Below are positions 19,931 through 29,798 of a DNA stretch of 38,109 nucleotides, piece by piece. The first letter of the stretch is position 1, and each line of letters opens with the position of its first letter. Source of the DNA: Russula earlei (taxonomy: Eukaryota > Basidiomycota > Agaricomycetes > Russulales > Russulaceae); contig JAGFNK010000500.1 in the NCBI GenBank assembly GCA_025769875.1, positions 1-38,109 of the forward strand, read 5' to 3'. The notes below the pieces were generated by a model. The model was not told where the DNA came from. It made no database searches and saw only the letters and a program-made list of their open reading frames with translations. Position numbers and translations under genes: made by a program.

Positions 19931-20315
19931 TGTTGAACCGGAACCCAAACGGATCAAAGAAGGCGAAGACCTTCATACAAGGTTCAAGATCCGCTCATAG
20001 ATGTTACGTGTTAGACAGAACTTTAGTATATGTGCTTATGGCAATAGGGTTACGCATAGTACGCTATCTATCACAAGATGCAGCCTTATGCTGCGTCTAG
20101 AACGTTTCCACATCACGCGTCACTTAATGCGCGATATAGTGGACACCTGTAGTCACCTCTTTTGGACTTAGGAACAGCCCTGGGTCATAGAGGTATAAAT
20201 ACCATACTTGTAGACGAGTATACACATCGCTCTACACCCCAATATCACTTGAGCATTAGCACAACCTCTAAGGTGGGTTGCTTGGCCTGTTAGCTGCGCT
20301 CTATGCTGCGCAACA
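19931..20315 (+). repeat. Copia-G 3' LTR
   Basis: 385 bp, same length as the 5' LTR with two differences. TATA box at 20194-20201. TSD CTACC follows. Confidence 0.97.
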
Positions 20316-20932
20316 CTACCCCTCTTTTGGTTCGTCCCAAAACGTTTCTTATTGTTCTCTTCTTGCACCCCCATCCCCTTGGTTACGGTTTCATCCCTTG
20401 ATGCTGATGGCCCTTGATGTTTCACTCATTGTGTTTCACCTATTGTTTTACCTATTGTTGAGTCTCTTCTGCTATTGGTTCACTTTTATCTATTGTTCCA
20501 CATATAGAACTGTACAGCCTTGCTACTTACAGTATTTAAGTGCCTGTAGAAGCTGGGGAATGCCCCAAGCTTAGCTTTGTCCCATTTCCTGTCACATCCC
20601 TTGCCCTGTATACTCTCTCAATCACAACTTGCTTGTGCTGGCCTACACTTTGCTTGACCTAAGCACACCTCAGGGAACTCTTGTGTTCCTTTCCTCCTCT
20701 GCCTCTCTCTCATCATCCTCCTCTTCTGTGAAACCAGCAGATCGACTCTGTCTGCAGACTGAGTCATTGTCTGACTCAACCTTGAGACACTAAACCCTTG
20801 ATCCGGTCTCTTTGAGCCGGCCCCATTGAACCCTTGAACCAAGTCACAGGGACTTGGCCCCACTGAACCTTGAGCTAACACTCTTATGGCCGTGACGCCG
20901 TAACACAAGCTAAGCTTTCTTACTCCATTCTG

Positions 20933-22429
20933 GAGATCAACCTTGAACTACCACCAAATCGTTGGATCTGCGTCCAACCCAGACCCCTCCCAGACCTTCC
21001 TGAACACATTGTAGGAACCGCCACTTGGGACAGTTTTCACACTTTCTTCTGCTACATTACCACTGAAAATAATGAAGAATTACCCATTGAATTCATCAAC
21101 AACCGCTGGTTCAAGCTACAACTCAGAAGAGGACAGCTCTACACCCACCAAGACCTAGAACTCATCAGGAACAGCCTTGGACTAGGCTACTGGAGGGAAA
21201 ACGACCCCCTCTACAAACCACCTTCAGGATCAGAAGCCTCTACTACAGAAGGCAACCCCCCTGAACCAGAGAACACCATCAAAACTCAGACACCCTTTGA
21301 ATCCCCTGCACTAGAACCAGAGGACCTCCCTAAAAACCAGGAACTCATCGAAACCCTGGAACTCAAACCACAGAACCCCCCTGAACCTATTATGGCAGCC
21401 CAACCCCAAGTCGCTGTACAACCACCCCAGGTCGCTGCTCAGGCCCCTCAAATGGCTGCCCAGGCCCCCCCAGTCATTGCCCCACCCCCTCAAGCAGCTG
21501 CCCCAGCACCACAAGGCACCAATGGGTCCCTTAGCGGTAAAGAACCTACGCCCTTCACAGGGGAAAGGAATAAAACAAAATGTTTCATCATGGAATTCAA
21601 CTTGTACTGGGGCCTCAATGATGACAAGGCAGTAATGATTTCCCCTTTTAAACCAACAATGTTGGCTCTCTCTTACATTCAAGGGGAAAAGGTCAAAGAA
21701 TGGGTCAACTCACAGGCAACTGCACTCAGAGAAAAAGTAAACAGGACCCAAAACCCCATTAACAGAATGGATGAGGCATTATGGAATGACTTTGTCACAG
21801 ACTTCACATTCAAGTTCACTAATACTGCGGAGAAGGAAGATGCCCAAGCAGCCATTATCAAACACATAATGAAGGACTCCCTCGACAATTACATTTCCAC
21901 CTTCGAACAACTTCTGAACAAAACAGGGTGGCCAGAGACGGACATTATTGCTATCAAGAGCTTCAAGAATGGCCTAAAAACCGGACTCTACTGCGCAATC
22001 TTGAACAGAGATGTCTGGCCCACCACTCTCCAAGAATGGAAGGAGGCTAGGAGACAGCATCGACGATTCATCACCATCAAGGAGAAACTTAAAGGAAAAA
22101 CTGCACACTCCCCCTCAGAACACAAATCTCATCACCCTGACTGAATGCAAGTGGACGCCACCAAGTCCAATTTTAAGAAACTCACTGAAGAAGAAAGGAA
22201 ACAATTGGCAAAAGAAGGGTGTTGCTTCTGCTGTTGAGAGAAAGGCCACCTCAGCCGGGAGTGCCCCAAAAACACTGCCCCCCCCACTTCCAAAACATGC
22301 ACTACTGAATCAACTCCAGAACCACCTAAGGAGGAAGAAGCCTCCACTATGGTAGCCCGCATGAAAACATTACCAGTGGAAGATAGGGCCAAACTTTGGG
22401 ACCTTATCCTCAAGGAGGATTTTCTCTAG
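20933..22429 (+). pseudogene. gag: Gypsy-D gag with a Met-free N-terminal extension
   Basis: One frame runs from at least 20933 to a TAG at 22427-22429, broken by TGA at 22142-22144 and 22235-22237. The first in-frame ATG is 21392, but about 153 codons upstream are open, protein-like (PPNRWICVQPRPLPDL, then FINNRWFKLQLRRGQLYTH) and without Met. From 21392 come Pro/Ala/Gln repeats, then the capsid (PTPFTGERNKTKCFI, then VKEWVNSQATALRE, then LWNDFVTDFTFKF, then TLQEWKEARRQHRRF). The zinc knuckle is interrupted by a TGA where Arg is expected (after CFCC, before EKGHLSREC). It overlaps the protease frame by about 34 nt in the -1 direction. Confidence 0.85.
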
Positions 22430-24239
22430 GCCAAAGTACAACAGTCGATACTAAGGCCCGAATAGATACCATTGTCCAACATAAAGAAAACTCAATGAAA
22501 GTTCCCTTTATGATCACAACAAATGGAAAGACTGGCCAAGCGCTCCTAGACAGTGGAGCAACAGAAAATTTCATCAGCCAAGGAATTGTGGAAAAGTTAC
22601 AAATCCCACTCCGAACCCTTAGAACCCCCAGACCCATTATCAATGTGGATGGCACTAACAACCAAGGAGGAGCGCTAACCCATTATGCCCACATGGCCGT
22701 ACGTCATGGACCCACTACCCAACTTCTCACCTTCTATGTTACCAACCTGGGAGAAGATAGAATGATCCTCGGATACCCCTTCTTGAAAGCAATAAACCCC
22801 CTCATAAATTGGAGCACCGGTCACCTTAGAAACCACTTAGGGGTCCTTCTCACCCCTGTATCCATAACAAACCCACCAAAGATCCGAATTGCACAAATAA
22901 GGTCAACCACCATCCCCTCTGAATATTCATGACATCAGAAAGTCTTCTCAGAAGAAGCAGCCAAACGACTCCCACCCAGTCAAGGAGAACTCAACTTCAG
23001 AATCACCCTAAAACCTGACGCCCCCAAGTTCCTTGATTGTCAAACTTACCCACTCCCCCAGAATGAGAAACAAGAACTGTCAAGACAAATACAGGAGGAC
23101 CTAGCCAAAGGATTCATCAAGGATGGTGTTTCAGACTTTGTATCCCCTGTCTTCTTTGTCCAGAAAAAGGATGGCACCACCCTGTGAATGGTAGTAGACT
23201 ACTGAAAGCTTAATAGTGCCACAGTCCCTGACTACCACGCCTTACCAAACAATTGCACCGATTAAGGGGCAAAACCACCTTTAGCAAATTTGACATCAGG
23301 GCTGGCTACAACAACATCCTAATCCACCCAGAAGACCAACACAAGGGTGCCTTCAAAACTCAATTTGGCACCTTCATCCCCATGTTAATGGGCTTCGGCT
23401 TTACTAATGGCCCAGCAACTTTCCAACGAGCAATGAACCACACCCTCAGACCTTGGCTCCTCAAATATCCAGAAAACACCTGCAATTACCTAGACGATGT
23501 GGTGATAGCCACAGGGACAGGAGAAGAACACCTTCACCGACAAATCACACACGAATTCCTCGACCTCCTCGAAAGAGATTCTTATTTCTTAAAGGCATCC
23601 AAATGTGCCTTCGAACAAGAGGAAATCAACTTCCTGGGCTTCCGAATCAACCAAGGAACCCTCAAAATTGACCCAGTCAAAATGAACGGCCTTAAAAAAT
23701 GGCCGAGACCCCCCAATAACCTGAAACAAGTACAACAAATCATGGGCACCCTCAATTACCAATGACCATTTATCTGAGATTTCGCTAAAATAGCTCACCC
23801 CATCTTTTCTACGATTAAGAAAGGAACCCCCTTCCTCTGGACCCCAGAAGCGACCACAGCCCTAGAAACCTTGATATCAGCAGTCTGCGATGACCCTGAA
23901 CTTTACACTGCCAACCCAGATCTTCCATATGAGCTAGAAACTGCACGCCTCACAGTTTGCCACTGGAGCAATCCTGTTTCAAAAGGACCCAAGAGGAAAG
24001 AGGAAAATGATTGGTAATATGTCACATGCGTTCAATGGAGCAGAAAGAAACTACCCTGGTTTGGGATAGAGAGTTCCTAGCCTTGATCCTTGCACTCCAA
24101 CATTGGCGATACCTATTGGTTGGAACAAAACACCCCATCAGATTTTTACTGATCACGCCAACCTCACCCACTAACCCCACCCGACTCCCCCACAAAATCA
24201 ACCGAAGAATTGCGGGTTTATTTCCACATTAGCAGACTA
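22396..24239 (+). pseudogene. pol: Gypsy-D pol, protease, RT and RNase H
   Basis: Protease (22396-22929): ALLDSGATENFISQGIVEKL and ILGYPFLKAINP. RT begins about 22933 (VFSEEAAKRLPPSQGEL, then FIKDGVSDFVSPVFFVQKK, then YLDD at CNYLDDVVIAT, then NFLGFRINQGTLKIDPVK). In-frame TGA stops occur at 22930, 23185, 23203, 23763 and 23775. Where the family motifs are clear (TL.MVVDY.KLNSAT, NY..FI.DFAK) the expected residue is Arg, fitting CGA to TGA. A small deletion and frameshift lie near 23240. RNase H (from about 23800) is frameshifted, with FATGAI and WDREFLALILALQHWRYLL still readable. The solo LTR-A cuts it after LADY at 24239. Confidence 0.88.
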
Positions 24240-25137
24240 TGTCATGAACCATTCTCCGGAGAGGGCCCTTGAAGGACCCTTCCTTATAGGAGGAAACCTG
24301 GTCTCTATGGTGTCACCCTGTTCACACAAGCAAAAGGGTGAGTAGAGGTGTCCACAATCTCGCGCACGCATTGTTGCGCGAGCGATTCTTGGCACAATCG
24401 ATATACAGCAAGCCCCACTTAAAGGCAACCCTTCTAGCAATAAAAGACAGTATTAGGGCCTTCCTAAGGACCCTTTAGAACGACCCTAGGAGCTCTACAA
24501 TAGGCACTAACCTAGTATCAAAGGCCCTACAACGCATTATTAGACCAACTCTAATAACTATAGAACGACTATAAGGCAATCTAAGGACCTTAATAGAAGT
24601 ATTAGGGTCGACTCTAGGGACCTTAATAGAAGTATTAGGGTTGACTCTGAGGACCCTAATAGAACTATATAAGGGCCTTATAAGATGACACTATTCCCTA
24701 ACCAAACTACAAGTCCTCAAATGACCGGCCCTAAACTAACTAACAAGAAATGAATCAGGTGCTTACACGTGCACTAAAGTAGTAAACACGTGGACAATGA
24801 AAGCTCTTACTCATCAAGAAGAGTCTTCTTCTTCTTACTCAGCAGCTTACTGAGCATGACCGAGCATGCTCAGTAAGCGTCCTCCGACTTCTTACTCATC
24901 ACTCTATTGTGCTTGATAACAAGGTTATGACTTGTTCCCTATTTAGCAGTTCTCTTGTAGTATATAAGCGCTCAATAAAGTAGCGGACAGTCCTCAGACT
25001 GTCCATTTGTTTACGGCACTCTCCAACCCTGGGATACTCCTTTAAGGACCGTCCCCTTGTGACTATCCTGGCCTCTTCCCTGTGTGATTGCTCAACTCTC
25101 ACAGTAACAATACCTCTCTGGTATCTGTTACTACTCA
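24240..25137 (+). mobile_element. Solo LTR-A in Gypsy-D, with U5 deletion and tandem duplication
   Basis: Begins TGTCATGAACC at 24240 with perfect TSD GACTA (24235-24239 and 25138-25142), and the Gypsy-D frame closes across it (LADY, then HFKIHHKPG). The last about 100 bp of the LTR are missing except a terminal CA: it ends TTACTACTCA where other copies continue for about 100 more bases to GTCTTGACA. A unit of about 33 bp starting GGACCTTAATAGAAG is present twice (about 24585-24650) but once in the 2412 copy. The palindrome is kept at 24845-24878. Confidence 0.92.
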
Positions 25138-26494
25138 GACTACCATTTCAAAATCCACCACAAACCCGGAACTTCCAATCACGCAGATGCTCTCTCACAA
25201 TGACCTGACCATAACGATGGATCAGGAGATAACCAAAACATCATGGCACTCCCTGATAAACTTTTCATTCGCACACTTCACACAGAGAACCTTTATACTC
25301 AAGTCCTAACTGAACAAAGGAACTGAAAGTCAGACCTCCTCATGTGGAAAGTTAAACACAATCTTCAAGAAGAAGAAGGTGCACTGTTCAAGGACGGGAA
25401 ACTGGTGGTACCATATCAAGAACCCCTCTTGCAAAAAATTTTACACACCTACCACGACAGTATTCTTGGCGGACACACAGGAAATGCCCGAACCTTGTAC
25501 TCAATTCAAGAATCCTTCTGGTGGCCCAAAATGGGCTATTTCATCTGAGATTACATTCAAGGTTGTGCCACCTGTCAGGCCAATAAATCCTCCACGCACC
25601 CCACTCGTCCCCCAGTTCATCCAATTCCCCCCAAATTCCAAAAACCATTTCAAACCATAGCAATTGACTGGATCGTCGATCTCCCACTATCAGAGGAGAA
25701 CAACACCATTATGACCATCACCGACCATGACTCTACCAAAGCGGCAATATTCATACCATGCCGTAAGGATATGGGAACCCTAGAAATGGCTAAATTATTT
25801 TTATGACATGCCTTCCCTTGGACTGGGGTCCTCAAAAATTATTTCTGATCGCGACTCCCACTTCACCTCTGATCTGTTCAAAGAAGTTTCTAGAATTCTG
25901 GGGATTAACCAAAATCTGAGTACTGCTTACCACCCTCAAACCGATGGACAATCAGAAAGAACTAATCAAACCCTGGAAACGTATCTCCGCATCTACACCA
26001 GAGAGAAACAGGAAGAATGGGCACACTGGCTCCCCATAGCCCAGTACCATTTCAATGCTCACAAATCCACAACTACCAAATGAACCCCTTACGAGTTGCT
26101 CATCGGCTTTAACCCACAGGGACTCAGCACCCAGCTAAAGTCCAAGTTCCCAGGGATTCAAGAACGCCTCCAGGCTCTGAAAGATATGCAAGAATTGGCC
26201 CAAGAAGCAATGAAAAAGGCACAAAACCACTGGGTTAAGGAAACCAAATTCAAAGGGTTCAAAGAAGGACAGAAGGTTTGGCTAGAAGGGACTAACCTAA
26301 AAACCCCCCATCAGTTTCAGAAGTTCTGTCCTAAATGGTTTGGACCTTTTGTCATCACTAAAAGAATTTCCCATGTTGTCTACCAACTCCGCCTTCCCCC
26401 TCAATGGAGCATCCACAATGTCTTCCATGCCTCCCTTCTATCACCCATCACTGAAACGGCCGAACATGGCCCTAACTTCCCTGAACCCCCCCCC
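25138..26494 (+). pseudogene. pol: Gypsy-D pol, integrase
   Basis: Continues pol after the solo LTR. The zinc-binding HHCC region reads HTYHDSILGGHTGNARTLYS to GCATCQANKS. The catalytic core has AIDWIVDLPLS, IISDRDSHFTSDLFKEV and TDGQSERTNQTLETYL, so all three D,D-E residues are visible. It then has the GPFVITKRISHVVYQLRLP (GPY/F) motif and HNVFHASLLSPI. In-frame TGA at 25546 and 25804 replace expected Arg; another TGA is at 26081. Frameshifts occur near 25320, 25833 and at a run of nine C (26486-26494). Confidence 0.9.
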
Positions 26495-27404
26495 TGACCT
26501 CCCCTTGGGAGAATACAAGGTTGAGAAGGTCACTGCCCAACATCTCCATAGGAACCGACTCCAGTACAGAGTCCAGTGGAAAGGGTACTCCGCAGCAGAA
26601 GACACCTGGGAACCCCTCTCAAACCTTAAAAACACCCAAGATGCCATCACTACCTTTCACCTACAACAACCCACTAAACTCCGCACTATGTCTACCACTG
26701 ATTCTGACCCCACAGAACCCCATCACTCAGACGAAAGTCTGGACAACTTAGAACATCAATTCCAAACACTTACAATACAACAACGTACATTACTCCCCCG
26801 AATTAGCTCACATAACCCCCCTTCTTATTCAGTTAATGACCCCGCTATCCCCGACCACAGATATACCATTTTTAATTTAGCCGCCAGAGAACAACTCTTT
26901 TCTGGAATTCTCTCTCCTGGCAACTTCTGTGGCTTTCAACTTCTCATGATGGACCCCCATTTTTCGGAGTTTCATTTACCCATGTGAAGGGCAGTACTTA
27001 CAGATTTAGTTTGGAATCACATTACACAATCAGCTTCCATAAATACCCCCACTCCTTCAGAATGGTCAGCTCGGCACCATGAACACACTACTTCAACCTA
27101 CAACACTCCCATGTCTTCCCCAGCCCCCTCTTCATCCCCTTTGCCTACTCTTACCCCTTCCCCTACTGTCAAACAAGAGTCCCTTTCACCTGAAATTATA
27201 CAACACATCATCGACCAGCACACCTTCATTGTCCCAGATGAGGCTGAACTCCAAGACCTTGCCGCCACCCTCAATCCGCTTGCCATCCACGAAGGGACCC
27301 CCTTACCTACCCCAACTGAGACAGATCCCACTCATCCTGGCCCCCCCTGGTTTGTTTACGAACCATACACGCATGTTCCCCCTTTCTACATTAATGTTAA
27401 CAGA
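26495..27404 (+). pseudogene. Gypsy-D chromodomain and post-pol ORF, first part
   Basis: After the C-run the frame gives a chromodomain: YKVEKVTAQHLHRNRLQYRV, QWKGYSAAEDTWEPLSNLKN. Such domains in chromoviral integrases bind modified histones and guide insertion to heterochromatin. The same frame runs on without a stop into an extra ORF, possibly from the ATG near 26689 (MSTTDSDPTEPHHSDESLDN), containing FNLAAREQLFSGILSPGNF and, after a TGA at 26985-26987, a Pro/Ser/Thr-rich stretch and WFVYEPYTHVPPFYINVN up to a TGA at 27405. It continues beyond the Gypsy-B insertion at 37791. Its function is unknown; pol-downstream ORFs are not standard in Gypsy elements. Confidence 0.75.
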
Positions 27405-27426
27405 TGAAAACATCTATTACCATACT

Positions 27427-28255
27427 TGTCAAGACACGTACTGCTGATCACTAAGGACTCAGGAGCAGGTGGGCAAGGGTCGGAACAGATGATACGCGGC
27501 GAAGGCGGCGTTGAACAAGAGGACGAGCCAAACGACGAGGAGGTACCAGATGGGGACTGGTAGGTGTTGCAAGAGACAAAGGCGAAGGCTGGAGGCCAGT
27601 GTAGCGAGGGGACTTTAAACAAGGCGGTCGTTGAAGAGTACCTTGGAAGCGAGGGGAATCTTTAGACTGAGCGGTCGCAGGGGAGTACCCAGGAAGATGA
27701 GAGTATCACAAATGGACAGTCTGACGACTGCCATGCTTCATTGGGGCTTATATACAGTGTACAGGGTCGATTACAAAGACCTGGGACTATTCTAGACTCT
27801 TTGGTACCATCCAATAGGACTACAGAGGCATAAACTTGCTTGTGTCAAGTTTCAGGCTTACTGAGCGCATTACTGATCATTGTGGAGCGATGACATCATT
27901 ATGATGTCACTGTGGAGTGCTTAGTGAGCCTATGAGGTCACTGTGGAGTCGCTCAGTCAGCTATGATGTCATTGGAGCCTGGATGACGTCAGATGATTTA
28001 TGCAACAGTTTCTAAGAGTTTGTGCCGCTGTTTCGGGTCCTTGGTGGCTGGGTGGCCATGTGGCTGCCACGCGATGATTACCCGATTAGGAAACGGGTGC
28101 CTGGTCGTGTTATAGTGCCTTTGCAATAGCGATATCTTGCACTGCAGGGGGGATAGCCCAGAAAACGGAAGGGAGTTGGTAATGCAAAATGAGAGAGGTC
28201 TCTCTTGAGTGAAATAGGACCATCTACGGTCAGGGCCTGGCCTTGGTTCGTAACA
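27427..28255 (-). repeat. Gypsy-B left LTR (3' LTR of the pol half)
   Basis: 829 bp, reverse LTR-B. Compared by eye with the right LTR it differs at six sites, five of them CpG changed to TpG or CpA in the right copy. The adjoining minus-strand sequence AAAGAGGGGATGAA (28256-28269) is the polypurine tract before TGTTAC. Confidence 0.95.
27891..27991. promoter_or_regulatory. Cluster of CRE/ATF-like octamers in LTR-B U3
   Basis: Within 101 bp there are TGACATCA (27891), TGATGTCA (27902), TGAGGTCA (27932), TGATGTCA (27964) and the exact CRE palindrome TGACGTCA (27984). The first two form a larger palindrome. The exact CRE is kept in the forward LTR (32374-32381) and lost by CpG mutation in the right LTR (37514) and in the solo copy at 3145. 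bZIP binding is inferred from motif shape only. Confidence 0.55.
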
Positions 28256-28494
28256 TTCATCCCCTCTTTATAGACTTGTTGCTCCTGCAACGGTAGGGAC
28301 TTGTTTCTTTGGAAGGTGGAGTAGTTTGCATATGAAAAGTCGAAGTCTGTTTGTTCGTGGGGAATTCCTTCTTGTTCTATGGATTGCTTTGGGGATAGCT
28401 GTGGTCGATTGAGTGCATGTGATCGCAGGGGTTCTTTGAAAAGTTCGTTGGTAACAAGGATAAAGGTAATCGTCGACAGAGGTCATGATGAGAG

Positions 28495-29798
28495 TTATTG
28501 GTTTAGGGGGTTACTCCTGGTGGGAATTGTTTTAAGCGCTTTCGGATATTTCCGATGGAAGTCTTTGACAAGTGATTGCGCTCTTGATAGGTTAGAGGCT
28601 GGTTCCCAAGTATTTTCTGCAGCAGTGTACCCTTTCCATTTAACTAAGTATTGAATCCCTTTGCGGTTCGGGGAGAGTCGAGAGTTTAAGATCTGTTCCA
28701 CTTCGTATTGCTCTTCTCCTTCGATTAGTACCGGTGGTGGGTTTGAGAAGTTAGGGCCATGGGCAGCGGTTTCTTTATAAGGTTTGATCAGGGAGTGGTG
28801 AAAAACTGGGTGTATCTTCCAAGACTTTGGTAGTTCGAGGCGAACGTTTACTGGATAGGCAGTGGTGACTTTGAATGGCCCGTAGCGTCGAGGGGCTAGT
28901 TTTGCTTTTGGGTGAGTGGTTCGTAGATTTGTGGCTTCCAGCCATACTTGATCCCCTTCTTTAAAACGAAATGTGGAGGATTGGGGTCCTGATTGTTTCA
29001 TGATTTCTGTTGCTCGGTTCAGGGAGGCAGCTACTTCTTCTCTGAGTTGGTTTAGTCTTGATAGTCTTTCTTGGATTGAAGGGAACTTTGATGTAAAGGC
29101 AAGGGGCGGAGCAAATGTTGGGTTAAAGCCATACCAGACCTCAAAAGGGGGTTTGTTCGTAGCACTGTGTTGTCTGGCATTATGTGCGAACTCCATAAAG
29201 GGAATCAGTTCTGCCCAATTGTCTGCTTGATGGTTGCAAAATATTCGTAGGTATTGTTCTAGTTCTTGGTTAACTCGTTCTGTTTCTCCGTCTGTCTGTG
29301 GGTGATATGCTGTGCTTAATGATACTTTGACATTTAACTTCTTCCATAGTTCTTGAGTAACTTTTGCTGCGAATTGAGGGCCTCTGTCTGATATTATTTG
29401 TGTCGGGAGGCCTATTCTTCTCCAGACATTGTTCATGATTAGTGTCGCTGTTTCATCTGCTGTGATTGTCTTGTGGCAAGGGGTAATGATTATTGCTTTA
29501 CTGAATCGATCTACCACGACTAGGAGGCTGTCAAAGCCTTGTGAACTTGGTAGGTCCGTGATGAAGTCCATGGTAATGCTTTTCCATACTTCTCCGGCTG
29601 GTGTAATTGGTACAAGGGGTGTTTCTGTCTTTGGACGGTTCTTTGTACTCTGGCAAATTGCGCAACCGTCTACGTAACTTTTGACATAGGTTAGCATTCC
29701 TGGCCACCAATAGTTTCGGCTGATTAGTTCGTAAGTTTTCCATTGGCCAGGATGCCCAGTGGCAAGGGAGTCGTGGTGTAGTTTTAGAATTTTCTTTC
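28495..29798 (-). pseudogene. pol: Gypsy-B pol, integrase with chromodomain
   Basis: An open stretch on the minus strand (about 29798 to the stop at 28495) covering a whole integrase. The HHCC finger is HHDSLATGHPGQWKTYEL to GCAICQSTK; the catalytic residues are in TMDFITDLPSSQG, IISDRGPQF and HPQTDGETERVNQ. The GPY/F-like motif is RRYGPFKVTTAYPVNV, then IHPVFHHSLIKPY. The chromodomain near the C-terminus reads YEVEQILNSRLSPNRKG then YLVKWKGYTAAENTWEP. All catalytic residues look intact. Upstream, the RT/RNase H frame ends at 29799, so a one-base indel separates them. The stop is followed by about 240 nt and the purine tract. Confidence 0.92.

Larger units (their letters stand above)
14474..20315 (+). 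mobile_element. Copia-G, young full-length Ty1/Copia element
   Basis: 5,842 bp, bounded by two 385-bp LTRs (14474-14858, 19931-20315) that differ at only two positions, with perfect TSD CTACC (14469-14473 and 20316-20320). It has a half-tRNA primer site after the 5' LTR, gag, protease, integrase, RT and RNase H in Copia order, and a purine tract before the 3' LTR. It inserted in the 5' LTR of Gypsy-D. Near-identical LTRs and high CpG content mean a recent insertion. Frameshifts at the gag/protease border, near 16575 and near 17109 break the polyprotein, while all catalytic motifs remain. Confidence 0.96.
14460..20927 (+). repeat. Gypsy-D 5' LTR (split by Copia-G; edges uncertain)
   Basis: Copia-G sits between 14473 and 20321, so the LTR is 14460-14473 plus about 20321-20927, roughly 620 bp. 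It has a TATA-like TATTTAAG near 20533. TACTCCA at 20921-20927, followed 3 nt later by TGGAGATCAACC (20931-20942), gives a plausible LTR end and primer site beginning TGG; the tRNA was not identified. An alternative end is GTAACA at 20905. The 3' LTR is outside the window, so neither edge can be confirmed. Confidence 0.45.

Noticed and set aside
20278..20574. ORF starting in the Copia-G 3' LTR and running into the Gypsy-D LTR
   Set aside because: It spans a transposon insertion boundary and consists of LTR sequence.
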